Shown here: positions 9,901-19,727 of the stretch, one piece after another
Layout: every line of letters starts with the position of its first letter
Position numbering within the stretch: position 1 is the stretch's first letter
Source: Rhodamnia argentea
Lineage: Eukaryota > Streptophyta > Magnoliopsida > Myrtales > Myrtaceae
Direction of reading: 5' to 3'
NCBI RefSeq assembly: GCF_020921035.1
Contig: NC_063150.1
Coordinates: 6,324,001 to 6,388,000, forward strand
DNA length: 64,000 nucleotides
Translations under genes and position numbers: made by a program
The notes under the pieces: generated by a model
Databases searched by the model: none
What the model was told of the DNA's origin: nothing
What the model saw: the letters and a program-made list of their open reading frames with translations, nothing else

Positions 9901-10780
9901 GTTGCCTCTGGAAATTTTCCCCTCAGTTAAGAATATGCAGTTAGTGGAGATTGGAAAATTGGAACATCTTTCAAATTCAGACGGTTCTCCACTTCTTCTC
10001 CATTCGATGAACATTAGTGATTGCCCTGAATTTAGATCTTTCCCTGCCGGAGGATTGGCTGCCCCATGCCTCACTTCATTAGAGTTGAATGACTGTCATC
10101 ATCTAAAGTATCTGCCAGAAAACATGCAGGCTCTCCTTCCTTCACTTCGGTCACTGAAAATATCCTCATGTCCACAACTCGAGTCATTTCCTGAGCAGGG
10201 TTTACCCTCCAACTTGGTTGCGCTTTCAATCTCTAATTGTGACAAGCTCATCACTGGCCGCAAGGATTGGGGTCTGCAATCACTAGCCTCTCTTAAAACT
10301 TTTGTCATTGAGCAGGAGAAAAATATTGAGTCATTTCCTGAGATGGGGCTTCTACCAACCTCTCTCACCTCTCTGTATATCTTTGGCTTTGAGAATCTGA
10401 CGTCCCTGAACTCAAAAGGGCTTCAGAGCCTGGGGTCCCTTGAAAACCTGTTCATTGGAGAATGTCCTAAGCTCCATTCCTTCCCAAAAGAGGGACAAAT
10501 CCTGCCCGCTTCTCTTACCACTCTGTTGATTTATGATATGGGTCTAAAATCACTGGATAACTTAGGGCTCCACCACCTCACTTGTCTTGAAAACTTTCAC
10601 ATAATTGGCTGCCAAAGTCTTCGATCCATGCCAGCGGAGGGCTTGTCATCCTCCCTTTCCAATCTTTTCATCTATGGGTGCCCTTTGCTGGAGAAAAGAT
10701 GCCAGCGGAAGAAAGGGAAAGATTGGCCCCTGGTTTCTCACATTCGCTGCATCGTGATTGAAGATGTGCTCATCACATGA
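6944..10780 (+). CDS. CC-NBS-LRR disease resistance protein (RPP13-like protein 1 type)
   Basis: This intronless gene encodes a 1278-residue intracellular immune receptor of the coiled-coil NLR class. The Rx-type N-terminal domain (about residues 5-120) includes a DAVYDADDLFDEIA segment corresponding to the EDVID region. The NB-ARC domain carries the P-loop GMGGVGKTT at 198-206, kinase-2 LLVLDDVW near 272-280, the RNBS-B GSKIVVTTR segment, GLPLA near 364 and the RNBS-D CFAYCSIFPKD segment. The MHD position reads Met488-His489-Glu490, an Asp-to-Glu change. From about residue 530 to the C terminus it is leucine-rich repeats, with the 'L..L.I..C..L.SFP..GLP' pattern common in this subfamily. There is no frameshift or stop, so it looks intact. 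No partner NLR lies within the window, and the effector it recognises cannot be told from sequence. Confidence 0.93.
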   Translation: MAEALVGGAFLSAFLQVLFDRMASREVVDFFGSSKLSKRRLLEKLEVALLSANAVLDDAEEKQMTSSSVRRWVDELKDAVYDADDLFDEIATENLKREVGIESRPLVCKVWSFASDACVSRFGDKLEKVLERLECVVKQREVLGLREGIRERMPRTLPTTSLVEESGVFGREKDKEAVIELLLSDRSEKNTSVIAIVGMGGVGKTTLSQLVFNDGVVKGSFELRSWVSVSHQFDICKLTATALEEFSLSRKETENLNQLQLQLKNVLTGKKFLLVLDDVWNEDFNIWDAFLVPFTYGARGSKIVVTTRNEGVASVACAVSTYSLQKLQDTECWDLFAKHAFDEHNFEARTRLEDIGQRIVKRCDGLPLALKTIGSLLRSESDIRKWEIIAESNIWDLAPGKNEILPALLLSYHYLPPQLKRCFAYCSIFPKDCKYEKDQLILLWIAEGLIKQPKDSRTLEEVGDQYFCDLVSRSLLHRVSDIESSFLMHELVNDLARYVAGQSFFSLDGGNAHQVSSSTRHLSFVRTRYDVASRFGVLAGAMQLRTFLPLNVDYVTSNEFFFLTDEVLHVLLPTLRKLRVLSLSHYQKISMLPRSIGRLKQLRYLNLSYNRSLSRLPDSITTLYNLQTLILAYCQSLIELPSNMGSLTCLRHLDIRETFLKRMPLQMNRLKNLQTLTNFVVAENGGTRVRELGELGNLMGALSIQGLQNVESYRDAEIVNLQGKRYLKKLVLEWGSDNNVTQQNCLNVLDKLQPHWNLRELIIMSYSGRSFPDWLGHGLFSNMSVVRLESCKHCVSLPPLGQLPSLEKLIIKGFDGVIRVGTEFNGSNCIPFQSLKSLEFADMCCWKEWTSFAIQTGGLAFAHLQELCIRNCPELSEGLPSHLPSLSVLSIEKCPQLTSSLPFAPLLRKIDLNDCGKVSGVEPLLNGTELQDMEIKNLSTLPLSFLPPTMTRLNLKDSHEIELPINRCHESLQYLNLMQSCDSLISLPLEIFPSVKNMQLVEIGKLEHLSNSDGSPLLLHSMNISDCPEFRSFPAGGLAAPCLTSLELNDCHHLKYLPENMQALLPSLRSLKISSCPQLESFPEQGLPSNLVALSISNCDKLITGRKDWGLQSLASLKTFVIEQEKNIESFPEMGLLPTSLTSLYIFGFENLTSLNSKGLQSLGSLENLFIGECPKLHSFPKEGQILPASLTTLLIYDMGLKSLDNLGLHHLTCLENFHIIGCQSLRSMPAEGLSSSLSNLFIYGCPLLEKRCQRKKGKDWPLVSHIRCIVIEDVLIT

Positions 10781-12060
10781 TTAAATTGCTTGCTTTTCAA
10801 CCCCTGTACCAAGATCTCACTCAGGTATCTCTCTTGACCCTACACTAAGCCATTTACTTATTCTCAAGTACTTTAGTCGCTTGCTCTGTGATCAAGCTCT
10901 ACCATCTGGCTGTATTTACTGCATGCTACTCTGGTAACGCTCCACCATGGAGATTATTTGTAGTTTCACCGGCTTTCCGTTATTGTTCCTACTTTCGCAC
11001 TGCATAAATTGCTTATTGGTTGCTGAGTTATTTAGCTGGAGTCCCTTCTCCATTCTCTCTATTTAAATCACGCTCCAATACTTCAGCCGAGCATCTGTCA
11101 TGGTCCTTATACTCTCAGCTGAAAATGATTCTTTCGTTGCTACTTTTGGTCTTCATCAGATAATTTCAGCTTTAAGATCCCACTCATATCATGATTGTCG
11201 ATACCTACAAATGCCAACTTATGGAACTGTTTGTGCATGAGCTAACAATAGTAGACAGAGCAAAGAGATTCATGGCCATCTAATGAAGGCCTAGCCTTGA
11301 TTAGGCTATCCGGATGAAATTATGTTTTCACAAATTCTGTCACATCCTCAAGTTATAAAGAGAATAAATTTCCTCTTACTAACGGATGATTTATGTGGTG
11401 TAAAGCCGCATGATATTGCGAGAGAGACATAAATTCTTAAGAACAGGCATGACTCATGATTGACCTGTATTCCGCTTGCCAGAACAATGTGGTATCATGG
11501 GTGGAGTGTATTCCTGTTTGCTTTGTATTTTTATTTGTCAATTTTGGCTTAACGTCACTTTAAAGTTGTTCCTGTTAACAATTTCCCTGCCTACATGTAG
11601 AATTTCGATCCATGGAATGTGAAAATGGAACTGTTTAAGAGATGCGAGTGACCCAGTATTTTGTACTGGCATATCTACTTTAGTCACTAATTTTATACTG
11701 TGACATCAACAAAATCCAAACTGAAGAACTAGAAATATTATGTAAAAGTTTTTATTTGTTGAAGTTGAAAGTTTGCATCTCTAATTGCAATTCAGTCAAA
11801 AATATATGGACCTATTGTAATTTACCCTAGTTTGAGAGAATATAGTTTCTTTTGAGGGAACTTAAGCAGTTTTATGGGCATTAACTGTTGAGAAGCTTCT
11901 ATGGATGGTCATAGAGTTGGAAATGTATTGCTAGCTTTTTCGCTCGATTAGAGTATCCTTTAGTTATTAATACTTGTCTTTCAATCATTACAGGTTGAGT
12001 GCTTCTAGATGGGGCTAGACTAACTATTGTTCCAAAAATATATGATGCATACACGGTTTG
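10781..12060 (+). other. 3' flank of the NLR gene, possibly with a spliced 3' UTR
   Basis: There is no coding frame here. A donor-like ACTCAG/GTATCT near 10820 and an acceptor-like TTACAG/GTTGAG near 11995 suggest, but do not prove, an intron in the 3' UTR, a feature seen in some NLR genes. The rest is AT-rich, non-repetitive DNA. Confidence 0.35.
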
Positions 12061-12275
12061 CAAAACAGCCACATGCTGTGTTGAGATGACGTAGGAGTTC
12101 CAGGGGGAAAAAAAAAAAAGTCCCCCAACGGGCGATTGGTATGGGGGAAAATAGTTAATATATCTTAGTTGACCAAATAATTCATTGATTGAAGCTTTTG
12201 AGTGAAAGTGGGTTTAACTGGAGACGTTGACGGACTCGGACTTGGGCTCTGTCTTGGCTTCCCGCCACGCGCTCC

Positions 12276-12395
12276 CAGTATCAGAGCCAATGGTTGATTG
12301 GTGACAACCTGTTGGTGCAAAAGAAAACATGGATTAAGGTGGAGTGTACCTAAGATGGAGCTCACATGTAGGGGGAGATTGTTGATGGTGTCGGG
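12276..12395 (+). mobile_element. LTR-retrotransposon debris (PBS-like and PPT-like sites)
   Basis: CAGTATCAGAGCCA (12276-12289) resembles the initiator-Met tRNA primer-binding site TGGTATCAGAGC used by plant Copia elements. About 80 bases later AGGGGGAGAT (12370-12379) resembles a polypurine tract, followed directly by TGTTGATGG, a plausible LTR start. If both are real, almost the whole internal region has been deleted. LTR borders and a target duplication could not be placed. Confidence 0.35.
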
Positions 12396-12702
12396 TTTCT
12401 GCTAGGCGCTATGAACATGCTGATGGTGGATTCCTGATGCAGCTTTGATGGACCTACTCTTCTCCCACAATATCAAGATAGTTTCAGTAACAAAGTTGTG
12501 GTGAGAAAGAAATGGTGCTTAGTCTTCACAAGACAAGGGGATTATAAGGATCAGTAGCAGCATAGGCAATGAGATGGTGGAAATCGGCAATGAAAATAAA
12601 TCCATTTTTCATGAAGTCAGCAAGCTGAGTGATAGACTGCCGGAAATGAAAGAATCGAGGTCAATTTAGGAGTTTCAAAATTTCATTGTTGGTTTGCAGC
12701 TT

Positions 12703-13153
12703 GTGAGAAATTGTTTACCAATGAGAGCAAGTGCAGGAGAGGCACTCCAATGTGATTGCAATGTTTAACATGAGTTGCATTTCAACGCAGTGACATGCCA
12801 TGGGAGATGTAATGGTTTGGTTGGATTATTGTTTTTGCAAGCTGATACATGTCGCAGTGGAGAAACAAGAAACCATTCAAGGTAAAACGGCATCAACGCA
12901 TGATCTGTAGTTGTACATCCCAATGTGAGAAATTGTTTACTAATGAGAGCAAGTGCAGGAGAGGCACTCCAATGTGATTGCAACGTTTAACATGGGTTGC
13001 AGTTTAACGCGGTGACATGCCATGGGAGATGTACTTGCCTAATGGTTTGGTTGGATTGTTGTTTTTGCAAGCTGATACTTGTCGCAGTGGAGAAACAAGA
13101 AACCATTCAAGGTAAAACGGAGACAACGCATGATCTGTAGTTGTACATCCCAG
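12703..13153. repeat. Tandem duplication, unit about 222-229 bp
   Basis: Two highly similar head-to-tail copies start at 12703 and 12925, both beginning GTGAGAAATTGTTTAC and ending near TTGTACATCCCA. The second copy contains a short extra segment ('acttgcct') and scattered substitutions. No coding function is apparent; short minus-strand frames repeat because the DNA repeats. Confidence 0.8.
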
Positions 13154-13523
13154 GTGTTCGATGTTGTAGCATTGGAAGCAAGGATCATAATCGAAACTGA
13201 TTATGCGCATAAGAAGAGTAAGTTATGGAGAGATTGTTTGATACATATTTTTTTATATTAGCTACGATCGGAAAACTGGACACTCCAGTTTTCTCAAGGT
13301 AACATTTCATAGCTACCATCTGGAACTAGGAAGCTTTCCCATCTAGTTTTTAGTTGTTGCTGTGTGTTACCAAAATGATCACAACTATGGTTAATACCAA
13401 ACGGGCCCTGAGTTGAGCTTTATAGCCTATACAGAATCTGGAGGGGTTGGAGAATTGGTTGAGTGGTTCATCTCTTCATCAAAAGCTCGTCTAATTCGCT
13501 GCGACAGGCTTAAGCGAAGAGCA

Positions 13524-13590
13524 GGAATAACACCTCTGCATGCAAGCTGTTCCCAAAGACCGGGGAATAACACCTCTGCATGCAAGCTGT
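13524..13590. repeat. Short direct repeat, period 40
   Basis: The segment GGAATAACACCTCTGCATGC continues into 'aagctgt' and occurs twice, at 13524 and 13564. A perfect 9-bp inverted repeat, AAAACTGGA/TCCAGTTTT, with a 3-base loop lies nearby at 13272-13292. Neither has a recognised function. Confidence 0.6.
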
Positions 13591-13599
13591 ACCCACTGC

Positions 13600-14855
13600 G
13601 TGCTATAGAAAGCTATTACGTATAATGAATAAGTGAGTTTCAAGGTCATGTATGAGTCCGACTTATTTATTGTTTTCGGGTTTTAAGTCGTCATATGTAC
13701 ATGAAAAGTAGCAGTGTATGTATAGAAGGATGCATGCATCACGAACATTCTGATTTGTATGTATCACATAATCGAGAAGGATGAATCAAATAACCTTCAT
13801 TTCCAATTTCAAAATTTGTAGGTAAACGTTGGGGCTATGCGAGATAGACAATTATTTTGACATGATGTAATATACTGATCAACACTGACACAACTAGCAG
13901 TGGATGCGGATCCTGATTTAACTCCCACAAATTCGCAAGTGAGAAAGGGAGATGAAGCATCTAAAGAAAGAGAGAAACTAACTCGCTTGACTAATAATTT
14001 GGGCGTCCAGACCAAGAAGTTGCGGTCACCCCATCAATAGCGTTTATCCGACCAAACAACCAACAGCAAGTTGGATGCGAATCTGGAAAAAGGACGGACT
14101 GCGAGACAAGATACAGGACCCAAGTCATATCTCGCAACAAATTATCTTCGAGGCAGTTAAAATATAGTATCTCCTGGTCTTAACTCGTCCAACTGAGGGA
14201 CAGCATCGCACGAACACTGTTCTAAATTGAACTTAATCGACTTCAAGCATCCCATTCTCGGGCATCGACTAGGCTAGACTTGTGAACAAGAACTGAAGTC
14301 GTGCATGATTGTGCCACGAATAGAGCACAACAAGAAAACCAAATAATGACCCAACGGAATCAGAAAGTGAAAATGGTAATGGGCGCGATCATGAGGCAAA
14401 CTCCTATTGGATAGTTCGAAAATGCCCATCTGGTTCGATACAATTTCAAAGTTTACCGCATCGCTTGATGAACAGCAATTTACAAACTAAGCTATATACC
14501 CCCGGTCCCTAGCACTACTGTGGAGGAAAAGAAGAAATCATATCCTGGCCCTAGCAATGAAAATCTGAGAAGCCTTATCCTGCTGAAAGAAGAACGGGGC
14601 TACAGAATCACAACCTGTCTTGTCCACAAACTGCAAATATAGGATTCTTACAAACATTCATCATCATGGAAATTTCAAAAGCTAATGCGGGTGAAAACGA
14701 CCCACTTATACAACAGTGAGCCGATCCAGTCACGAGACACGATACGACAAAGTATGACCATTAGAGACAATGGACAACATAAGCATCAACCACAGAGGTA
14801 AAGAGACTCTAAATTCCAAAGCACTCATTCCAAATTTGCAACGGGGAACGATACA
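13600..14855 (-). other. 3' flank of the bZIP gene
   Basis: No coding frame with protein character is visible. The part nearest the bZIP stop codon is presumably its 3' UTR, since that gene runs on the minus strand. No repeat or RNA gene was recognised. Confidence 0.4.
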
Positions 14856-15293
14856 TCAGCACTCAAACACGTATGCAGATGCCATGATGGGTAGTATTGG
14901 ACAAGGGATCTGCCAGGGCTCAATCAACGGGTCGGGTACCTCAGGAATATCAACCGCAAGCCCACTGACCACCTCCGCGATCTCCAGCACTGAGTTCAAG
15001 GACCGCAGCCTATCAGTAAGTTCCATGGCCTGGGCCCTAAGGACATTGTTCGCCGACTCAACCTCGACGTACTTCTGCACAGTGGCATTGATACTCGCTA
15101 TGAGCTCACTGTTAGCTTGCTGCAATTGCCCCAATTCCCCGAGCAAATCCGCCAGCCGCTTCTGTTTCCTCACCCGCGAGCGCCTGGCAGATTCCCTGTT
15201 GGACTCCATCCTCTTCCTCTTTCTTTCATCGGCTACCCCACACCTTGGATCACTATCGGATCCCGAGCTCGCTTGACGCCGAACCGAACCCAT
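14856..15293 (-). CDS. BZIP53: bZIP transcription factor, group S1, bZIP53-like
   Basis: This intronless gene encodes 145 residues, the usual size of bZIP53 (about 146). The basic region is at about 24-44 and contains the invariant NRESARRSR (Asn-x7-Arg) that contacts DNA. It is followed by a leucine zipper with heptad Leu residues and the group S1 segment [19 protein letters not shown]. The C-terminal tail [18 protein letters not shown] closely follows the bZIP53 tail, which separates it from bZIP2, bZIP11 and bZIP44. S1 factors heterodimerise with group C bZIPs. They act in the nucleus on amino-acid, low-energy and seed-maturation genes. The leader carries the conserved sucrose-control uORF, so translation should be repressed by sucrose. 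The paralogue assignment rests on memory of the family. Confidence 0.92.
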   Translation of the reverse strand: MGSVRRQASSGSDSDPRCGVADERKRKRMESNRESARRSRVRKQKRLADLLGELGQLQQANSELIASINATVQKYVEVESANNVLRAQAMELTDRLRSLNSVLEIAEVVSGLAVDIPEVPDPLIEPWQIPCPILPIMASAYVFEC

Positions 15294-15342
15294 TTTTTAA
15301 AGCCTCTCCCCTCGAGCAATCACTTAATTCAGTAACGACTAA

Positions 15343-15453
15343 TCAAAGGGGTCTCCGCGTATCGGGAATAATTTCAATTTTGCTTTGGACAACAATTTCG
15401 ATCGAATTAAGGGAGGTAGGAATCGCGATCGATCGGGAAAAGAGACGGCTCAT
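15343..15453 (-). CDS. Second uORF in the bZIP leader, overlapping the SC-uORF stop
   Basis: A 36-codon frame starts at the ATG (15453-15451) that overlaps the stop codon of the sucrose-control uORF in an ATGA arrangement. It ends about 50 bases upstream of the bZIP start codon. The peptide has no recognised conservation. Overlapping or clustered uORFs are known in Arabidopsis bZIP11-type leaders. This one may affect reinitiation, but coding relevance is unproven. Confidence 0.4.
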   Translation of the reverse strand: MSRLFSRSIAIPTSLNSIEIVVQSKIEIIPDTRRPL

Positions 15454-15542
15454 GAGATCACGTAGAACCAGTACAGGAACACCACCGAGAAGGAATGGAG
15501 GATCCGGACCCGGAACCGGAACATGTGGATCGCGTAATTCAT
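15450..15542 (-). CDS. Sucrose-control conserved peptide uORF (SC-uORF) of group S1 bZIP
   Basis: This 30-residue upstream frame lies in the bZIP53 leader, with its stop codon about 157 bases before the main ATG. Its C terminus HSFSVVFLYWFYVIS matches the near-invariant SC-peptide tail of S1 bZIP leaders (SFSVVFLYWFYxxS). In Arabidopsis bZIP11 this nascent peptide stalls ribosomes at high sucrose and so represses the main frame. The start is taken at ATG 15542-15540; the frame is open further upstream but begins there without an ATG. A second in-frame Met lies six codons in. The conserved tail is intact up to its Ser-stop, so sucrose-induced repression is expected. Confidence 0.93.
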   Translation of the reverse strand: MNYAIHMFRFRVRILHSFSVVFLYWFYVIS

Positions 15543-15808
15543 GGACGATACCTCTCGATTTCCCACATCTGAAACCCTAGACCATCTGAAAAGCTCCCGA
15601 AGAGTCCCCCCCCGTTTCTCAGCCCAACACAACGAAGGCGAAGGGAACAGGAAAATTGACACAACGCAATGGAAAGACGGAGAGAGAAACAGAGAGAGCG
15701 AGAGAGAGAGAGAAGGGAACTAATACTTAGCTGGCGACGGCTCAGCGGACTACCAAACACGCGAACCAGAGAGAGGTCGAAGAAGGTAAAAGATGAGGCG
15801 GAGGAGGG

Positions 15809-15841
15809 TTTATATAGAGGAGGGTCGCTGACTATGATTGG
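15809..15841 (-). promoter_or_regulatory. TATA box and CCAAT box of the bZIP gene
   Basis: On the minus strand CTATATAAA (15817-15809) is a good TATA box. A CCAAT motif lies about 20 bases upstream of it (15841-15837). Transcription would then start near 15780, giving a leader of about 490 bases that includes the CT-rich stretch (15676-15716) and the SC-uORF. Confidence 0.55.
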
Positions 15842-16320
15842 TCCCACTGGGAAAACGAATTTTCCATAACTTTTTTGGATTTAGGGGATAATTTATTAGT
15901 ATGGATTTTTGCTTAGGCGTATCACGATTTGCCAATCACTTTCGTAAGGGTAACTAATATTTTCTAAAAAAAAAAAACTGAAACAATTTATTAGGAATGA
16001 AAGAAAGAAAAATATATGAAGAGCAATTAAGAATTAAAAAGATTTCGAAAACTTGATTTATTTTCAATCCTATGAAAGCGGTTCGGAAACATGAAGAATT
16101 TCGAAGATCTTCTTCTAATTATCTCGTCAATTGCAATTTTTATCTTTTTTTAATTATCTTGGCAATTAATATCCAGCTTAATCTATTCATGATCTCTGGT
16201 TTCTTTTTTGGTGCTTTGATATTCTTTACGATGTGGGTAACTAAGGTAACTTATATCGGGGGGGGTGGGGGTGGGAAATAAATGTTATTAAATTAAGCAG
16301 AAGGAAAAGGTGGGTAGATG

Positions 16321-16330
16321 ATGACGTCAT
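16321..16330. promoter_or_regulatory. Palindromic bZIP site ATGACGTCAT
   Basis: The perfect palindrome ATGACGTCAT contains TGACGTCA, a high-affinity C-box/CRE-type site for plant bZIP dimers. It lies in the shared upstream region of the divergent bZIP53-like and TMEM42-like genes, about 510 bases upstream of the bZIP TATA box. Occupancy is inferred. Confidence 0.4.
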
Positions 16331-16440
16331 GGCACACGTCTGATGTGGCCTGGTCTTCGGTTGGATTTCCATCGTCGGGGCCCACGGAATGCGCACGTTG
16401 TTTGTACATCATACTCGTAGGGCAGGCAAAGACCCGCGGG

Positions 16441-16455
16441 TTTGACCAGGTCAAA
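16441..16455. promoter_or_regulatory. Inverted W-box pair
   Basis: TTTGACCAGGTCAAA is a perfect 15-base palindrome (odd centre) made of two TTGACC W-box cores facing each other. It lies in the region between the divergent bZIP and TMEM42-like genes. WRKY binding is plausible but unproven. Confidence 0.35.
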
Positions 16456-16679
16456 CATCACGTTTCGGATCTTATGGCAATATTATAACTAAAGAAATTG
16501 CATCTTAGTAGGTACAATAGTAATCCATGCGCCCGCCAAATTAAGATGAAGAAATATAATATCTTTAATTTTTGGAAGCACGGGCTTATATCTTGGATTT
16601 CTGAAATTGAAACCGGATAAAATAAGAGATTTGGTTGGTGAGAGAGGAGAACTACTTGGAAGAGATTATTGTCCAATTG

Positions 16680-17165
16680 TATGGTGGTAGCCAATTTAGT
16701 CATGAATATATTAATTGTGTCAATTTAATCTTAAATTCTTCGATGATTTGTCAATTTAGTTATTCTGACTAATTTTGATTGAAAATCGCCGATGTGAATG
16801 TTCACGTTTCATGATCGGCACTAGTGTCGACTTGGACACTTTTTGAATTTTTTTTTATTCTATTTTCTTTCCTTTTTTTTGGTTCCCACTGTTAAGGTCT
16901 TCGAGGTGCGGCCAACCATTGCCATAGCCTTTGCTAGTGGAGGGAAATGGACAAAAAAAAAAAGAAAGAGAAAAAATAACTAAATAATTAAATAAAAATT
17001 GAAAATATCTAAAAAAAAAATTAAATGGCAGTGCTGGCCGTGTGAAATAAAATGGCCGGCATCCGGGTTAGCAATTTCCAATCAAAATTAATTGAAATAA
17101 CTAAATTGATAAATTGTTAAAAAAATTAGGATTAAATGAATGCAATTAAAAAATTTAAAATTGAA
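16680..17165. mobile_element. Foldback-type non-autonomous repeat, copy 2
   Basis: The left arm (about 16688-16800) and the right arm (about 17065-17165) are inverted, diverged copies containing 'tcaatttagtta' and its complement 'taactaaattga'. They enclose a poly-T/poly-A pair and a short GC-richer core. The architecture matches the repeat at 2370-2950. There is no transposase and no clean target duplication. Confidence 0.5.
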
Positions 17166-17517
17166 TTTATCGTCGTACAATATATTTAGGATTTTTTGAA
17201 TAATTTTTTTGTTTGGAACTTAACGGTGAACACAGACGCAGGTTGTTGTTGGAGAGAAAATAAGGAGAGAAATCGGAAGTGGAAGACGGTGTGTGGCAAT
17301 TGCAAGCAAAGCATGGCATCGCATTGCATCGCATCGCATCGTGAAAGTGCTGCGCTTCTGTACGATATTCGGTTCGGGAAGTGGGTCTAGGCCCTGCATT
17401 GGAGCCCCGAAACTTGATTTCAAGATCACGGCCCATCACTGGCGGGCGCGGGTTTCTGATCCCATTCCCGATCTTTCGTCGTCTTCCATTTCCTCGACAA
17501 ATCTCCGACGATCTGCG

Positions 17518-19727
17518 ATGGAGATTCGCATCGGAAGAGGCTACGCGTGGGCGATCGCCGCCGGATTCATGGCCGCTCTCGCCGCCATTTCCGCTAAGTT
17601 CTTCTCTTCTCAGGTAGACTCGAGCTCATTCCTCATCTCCGACCATGCTTGTTTTCACGCGAGCTATCTATAATTGTCCCCCGCGGTTCTGCTTTGGTAC
17701 TCGAGATTGTTGCGATTGGGTTCCAGCTATTGCAATTTGAAATCTGGCGTGTTGTTGGACCATGTCCCTAACGTATCTCCGGCCGAAGCATTCGACATCA
17801 TCGTGTGGCGCGTGGGAGGTGTGGTCGGTAGCCGTTGCCCTGCTATGCGTCCAATTTTGTTTGGATAAGGATTTGTTGGAGCTCTAATGGAGGAAAGCTC
17901 CTGCTAATTTCATTACCTCTGTGTAGATTGGTTAAATAGCTTACGGTCAGTAAGCTTGGAAGCTGTCCGAGCGGAGGCCTGTCGTGGCAATTGGTCGACG
18001 CCTGGCTCAGTGGTAGGGGAGAGTTTCAAGTTAAGGGGACAAGCTTAGGAAATTTGTGCAAAATCTCAGTTTATGAGATGGGGATGTAGAACTTTCACAT
18101 GAACTTTCAAAGAATATCGCATAGGAAATTGAAAACACACCGAACACGTAGATCTCGGACTGGGTCTATGTGGGCTTTCCAGAGTGGAATGTCGTTTGTG
18201 AGGTTTATATCTTCACAGGGATGAAGAAGAAGAACAAAGAGAGAGGAACATTGTTTCATTATTTACTGTTGCTGCTATTTTCCCCGGTGGATATGTGAAT
18301 CTTTGTGTGGTGTTTTTGGCTGAGGATATAAGCCTTTCCTAATCAACTCAATCTAAGATCTGGTGCTTTTGCAGTGAACTAGTTGAGTCCTATGATGAAT
18401 AGAGTTCATTTGGTTGGATCGACTTTAAATGTCAAATTGTCATTCCCTGGCACAATTATGTAAAAAGAGTTGAGCATTTGTTTCTCTGTATGAGAACAAA
18501 ATTTGTCTTGAGTCCATTTAATTAGATTGCTGGGACTTGACAATGATTGGTCACTGCACTGCACTAAAGCCTGTTATTTGACAATTGACAGGAACCTCTC
18601 CTCCTCCTCCTCCTCCTCCTCCTCCTCCAGTTCTTGTGATTGCAGGGCAGATTGTCTATATGCATTTTCACGTGTTTACTGATTATCTAATATGCGTAGT
18701 TAAGCATTTATTCAGTCATGATACATCACCGTGATAAATTTTGCCAGTAATTGTTGCTGTTAGTTCGGTGGTGTTGGTAAATCCTGCAGTTCATGAACTC
18801 GGACATATTTTTCCTGGACTAACGCCTAAAAATTCAAAATTTTTGGCAGGTTATTAAGTATTGTTTTGTTATACTATTCAATGTTACAATGTGGGGATGC
18901 TATGTCAACAGCATGAAGAGTCTCTCGTCTCTTCAAGCCACGGTTACAAACTTCTCGACAAATTTCCTCACTTCTGGATTAGCTGGGTTCTTTTTGTTTG
19001 ATGAATCATTAAGATTTCAGGTACGCGATCAACTATTTTCCTGCCTTGTCATGCAAACTCAAATACTTCAAGCTTTGTTTATTTAGCATGTTTAAAATAA
19101 GATGTGACTTTATTAAATTTGGATCTGCTGCAAGCTCCTGTTGTTGTAGTATAAGCAATCAAAAGTTTCTTCTGCGGATACAAGTAATATCGCAACTGCA
19201 TTTTAGTTCCCTCAAGAGAAGAATTCTTCCTATGGAGAATTGGAACTGGTTATCATGAATATATCAAATAGGCTAACAGACAAATTATGCAAAAGATAAC
19301 TTTATAATTCATTCCCTCATGATTTCATGCAGTGAGGGTAATTATGCCATCACAAATGTGAAAAAAGAAAATGGAGGAGGGTTTTATATTTCAGATGAAA
19401 GCTTCTGAGATTAATGTAGTTGCTAAGGGAAAGAGCTGGTTCGCTGCATGGCAATAGATGGAACTGTATTGTTCAGGGATTCTTGGTGTAGTCTTTACCT
19501 TTCAATAAAAAGGTGTCGAGTACTTCCCAGTTCCTGATAATGACTTGTGTTTCAGGTTTAATTATTATTTGAGATTCTCACTCACACTTGCTTTGCGCTA
19601 TGAAAGTAGTTTTCACAAAATTCACATGAAGTCCCCTTCTTAGTGGTTTGCAGGTGCACTCTTCATAGTAATTGGTGTGCTTATTCTCAGCAAATCAAGT
19701 ATTGAGAGGAAAACTAGAGTTGATTGA
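17518..19727 (+). CDS. TMEM42/EamA-like small membrane protein
   Basis: Three exons, 17518-17613, 18850-19020 and 19644-19727, join in frame (all phase 0) into 116 residues. Exon 1 gives a hydrophobic helix after Met-Glu-Ile-Arg. Exon 2 begins VIKYCFVILFNVTMWGCYVN and includes the SLQATVTNF..NF..SGL.GFFLFDE segment typical of TMEM42 and the C-terminal half of EamA transporters. Exon 3 adds the last helix WFAGALFIVIGVLILSKSSI and a short basic tail. About four membrane segments are expected, so it may work as a dimer, as small EamA/SMR proteins do. Transport substrate and membrane are unknown. The exon 3 acceptor is the TTAG at 19640-19643; the alternative TGCAG just downstream would break the frame. 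Confidence 0.85.
18596..18632. repeat. (CCT)n microsatellite in intron 1
   Basis: About ten CTC/CCT triplets run without interruption within the first intron of the TMEM42-like gene. A length-variable marker is likely; no function is implied. Confidence 0.9.

Noticed and set aside
14770-15276. 168-codon plus-strand frame antisense to the bZIP gene
   Set aside because: The minus-strand frame has the basic region, zipper and family tail; this one is its mirror.
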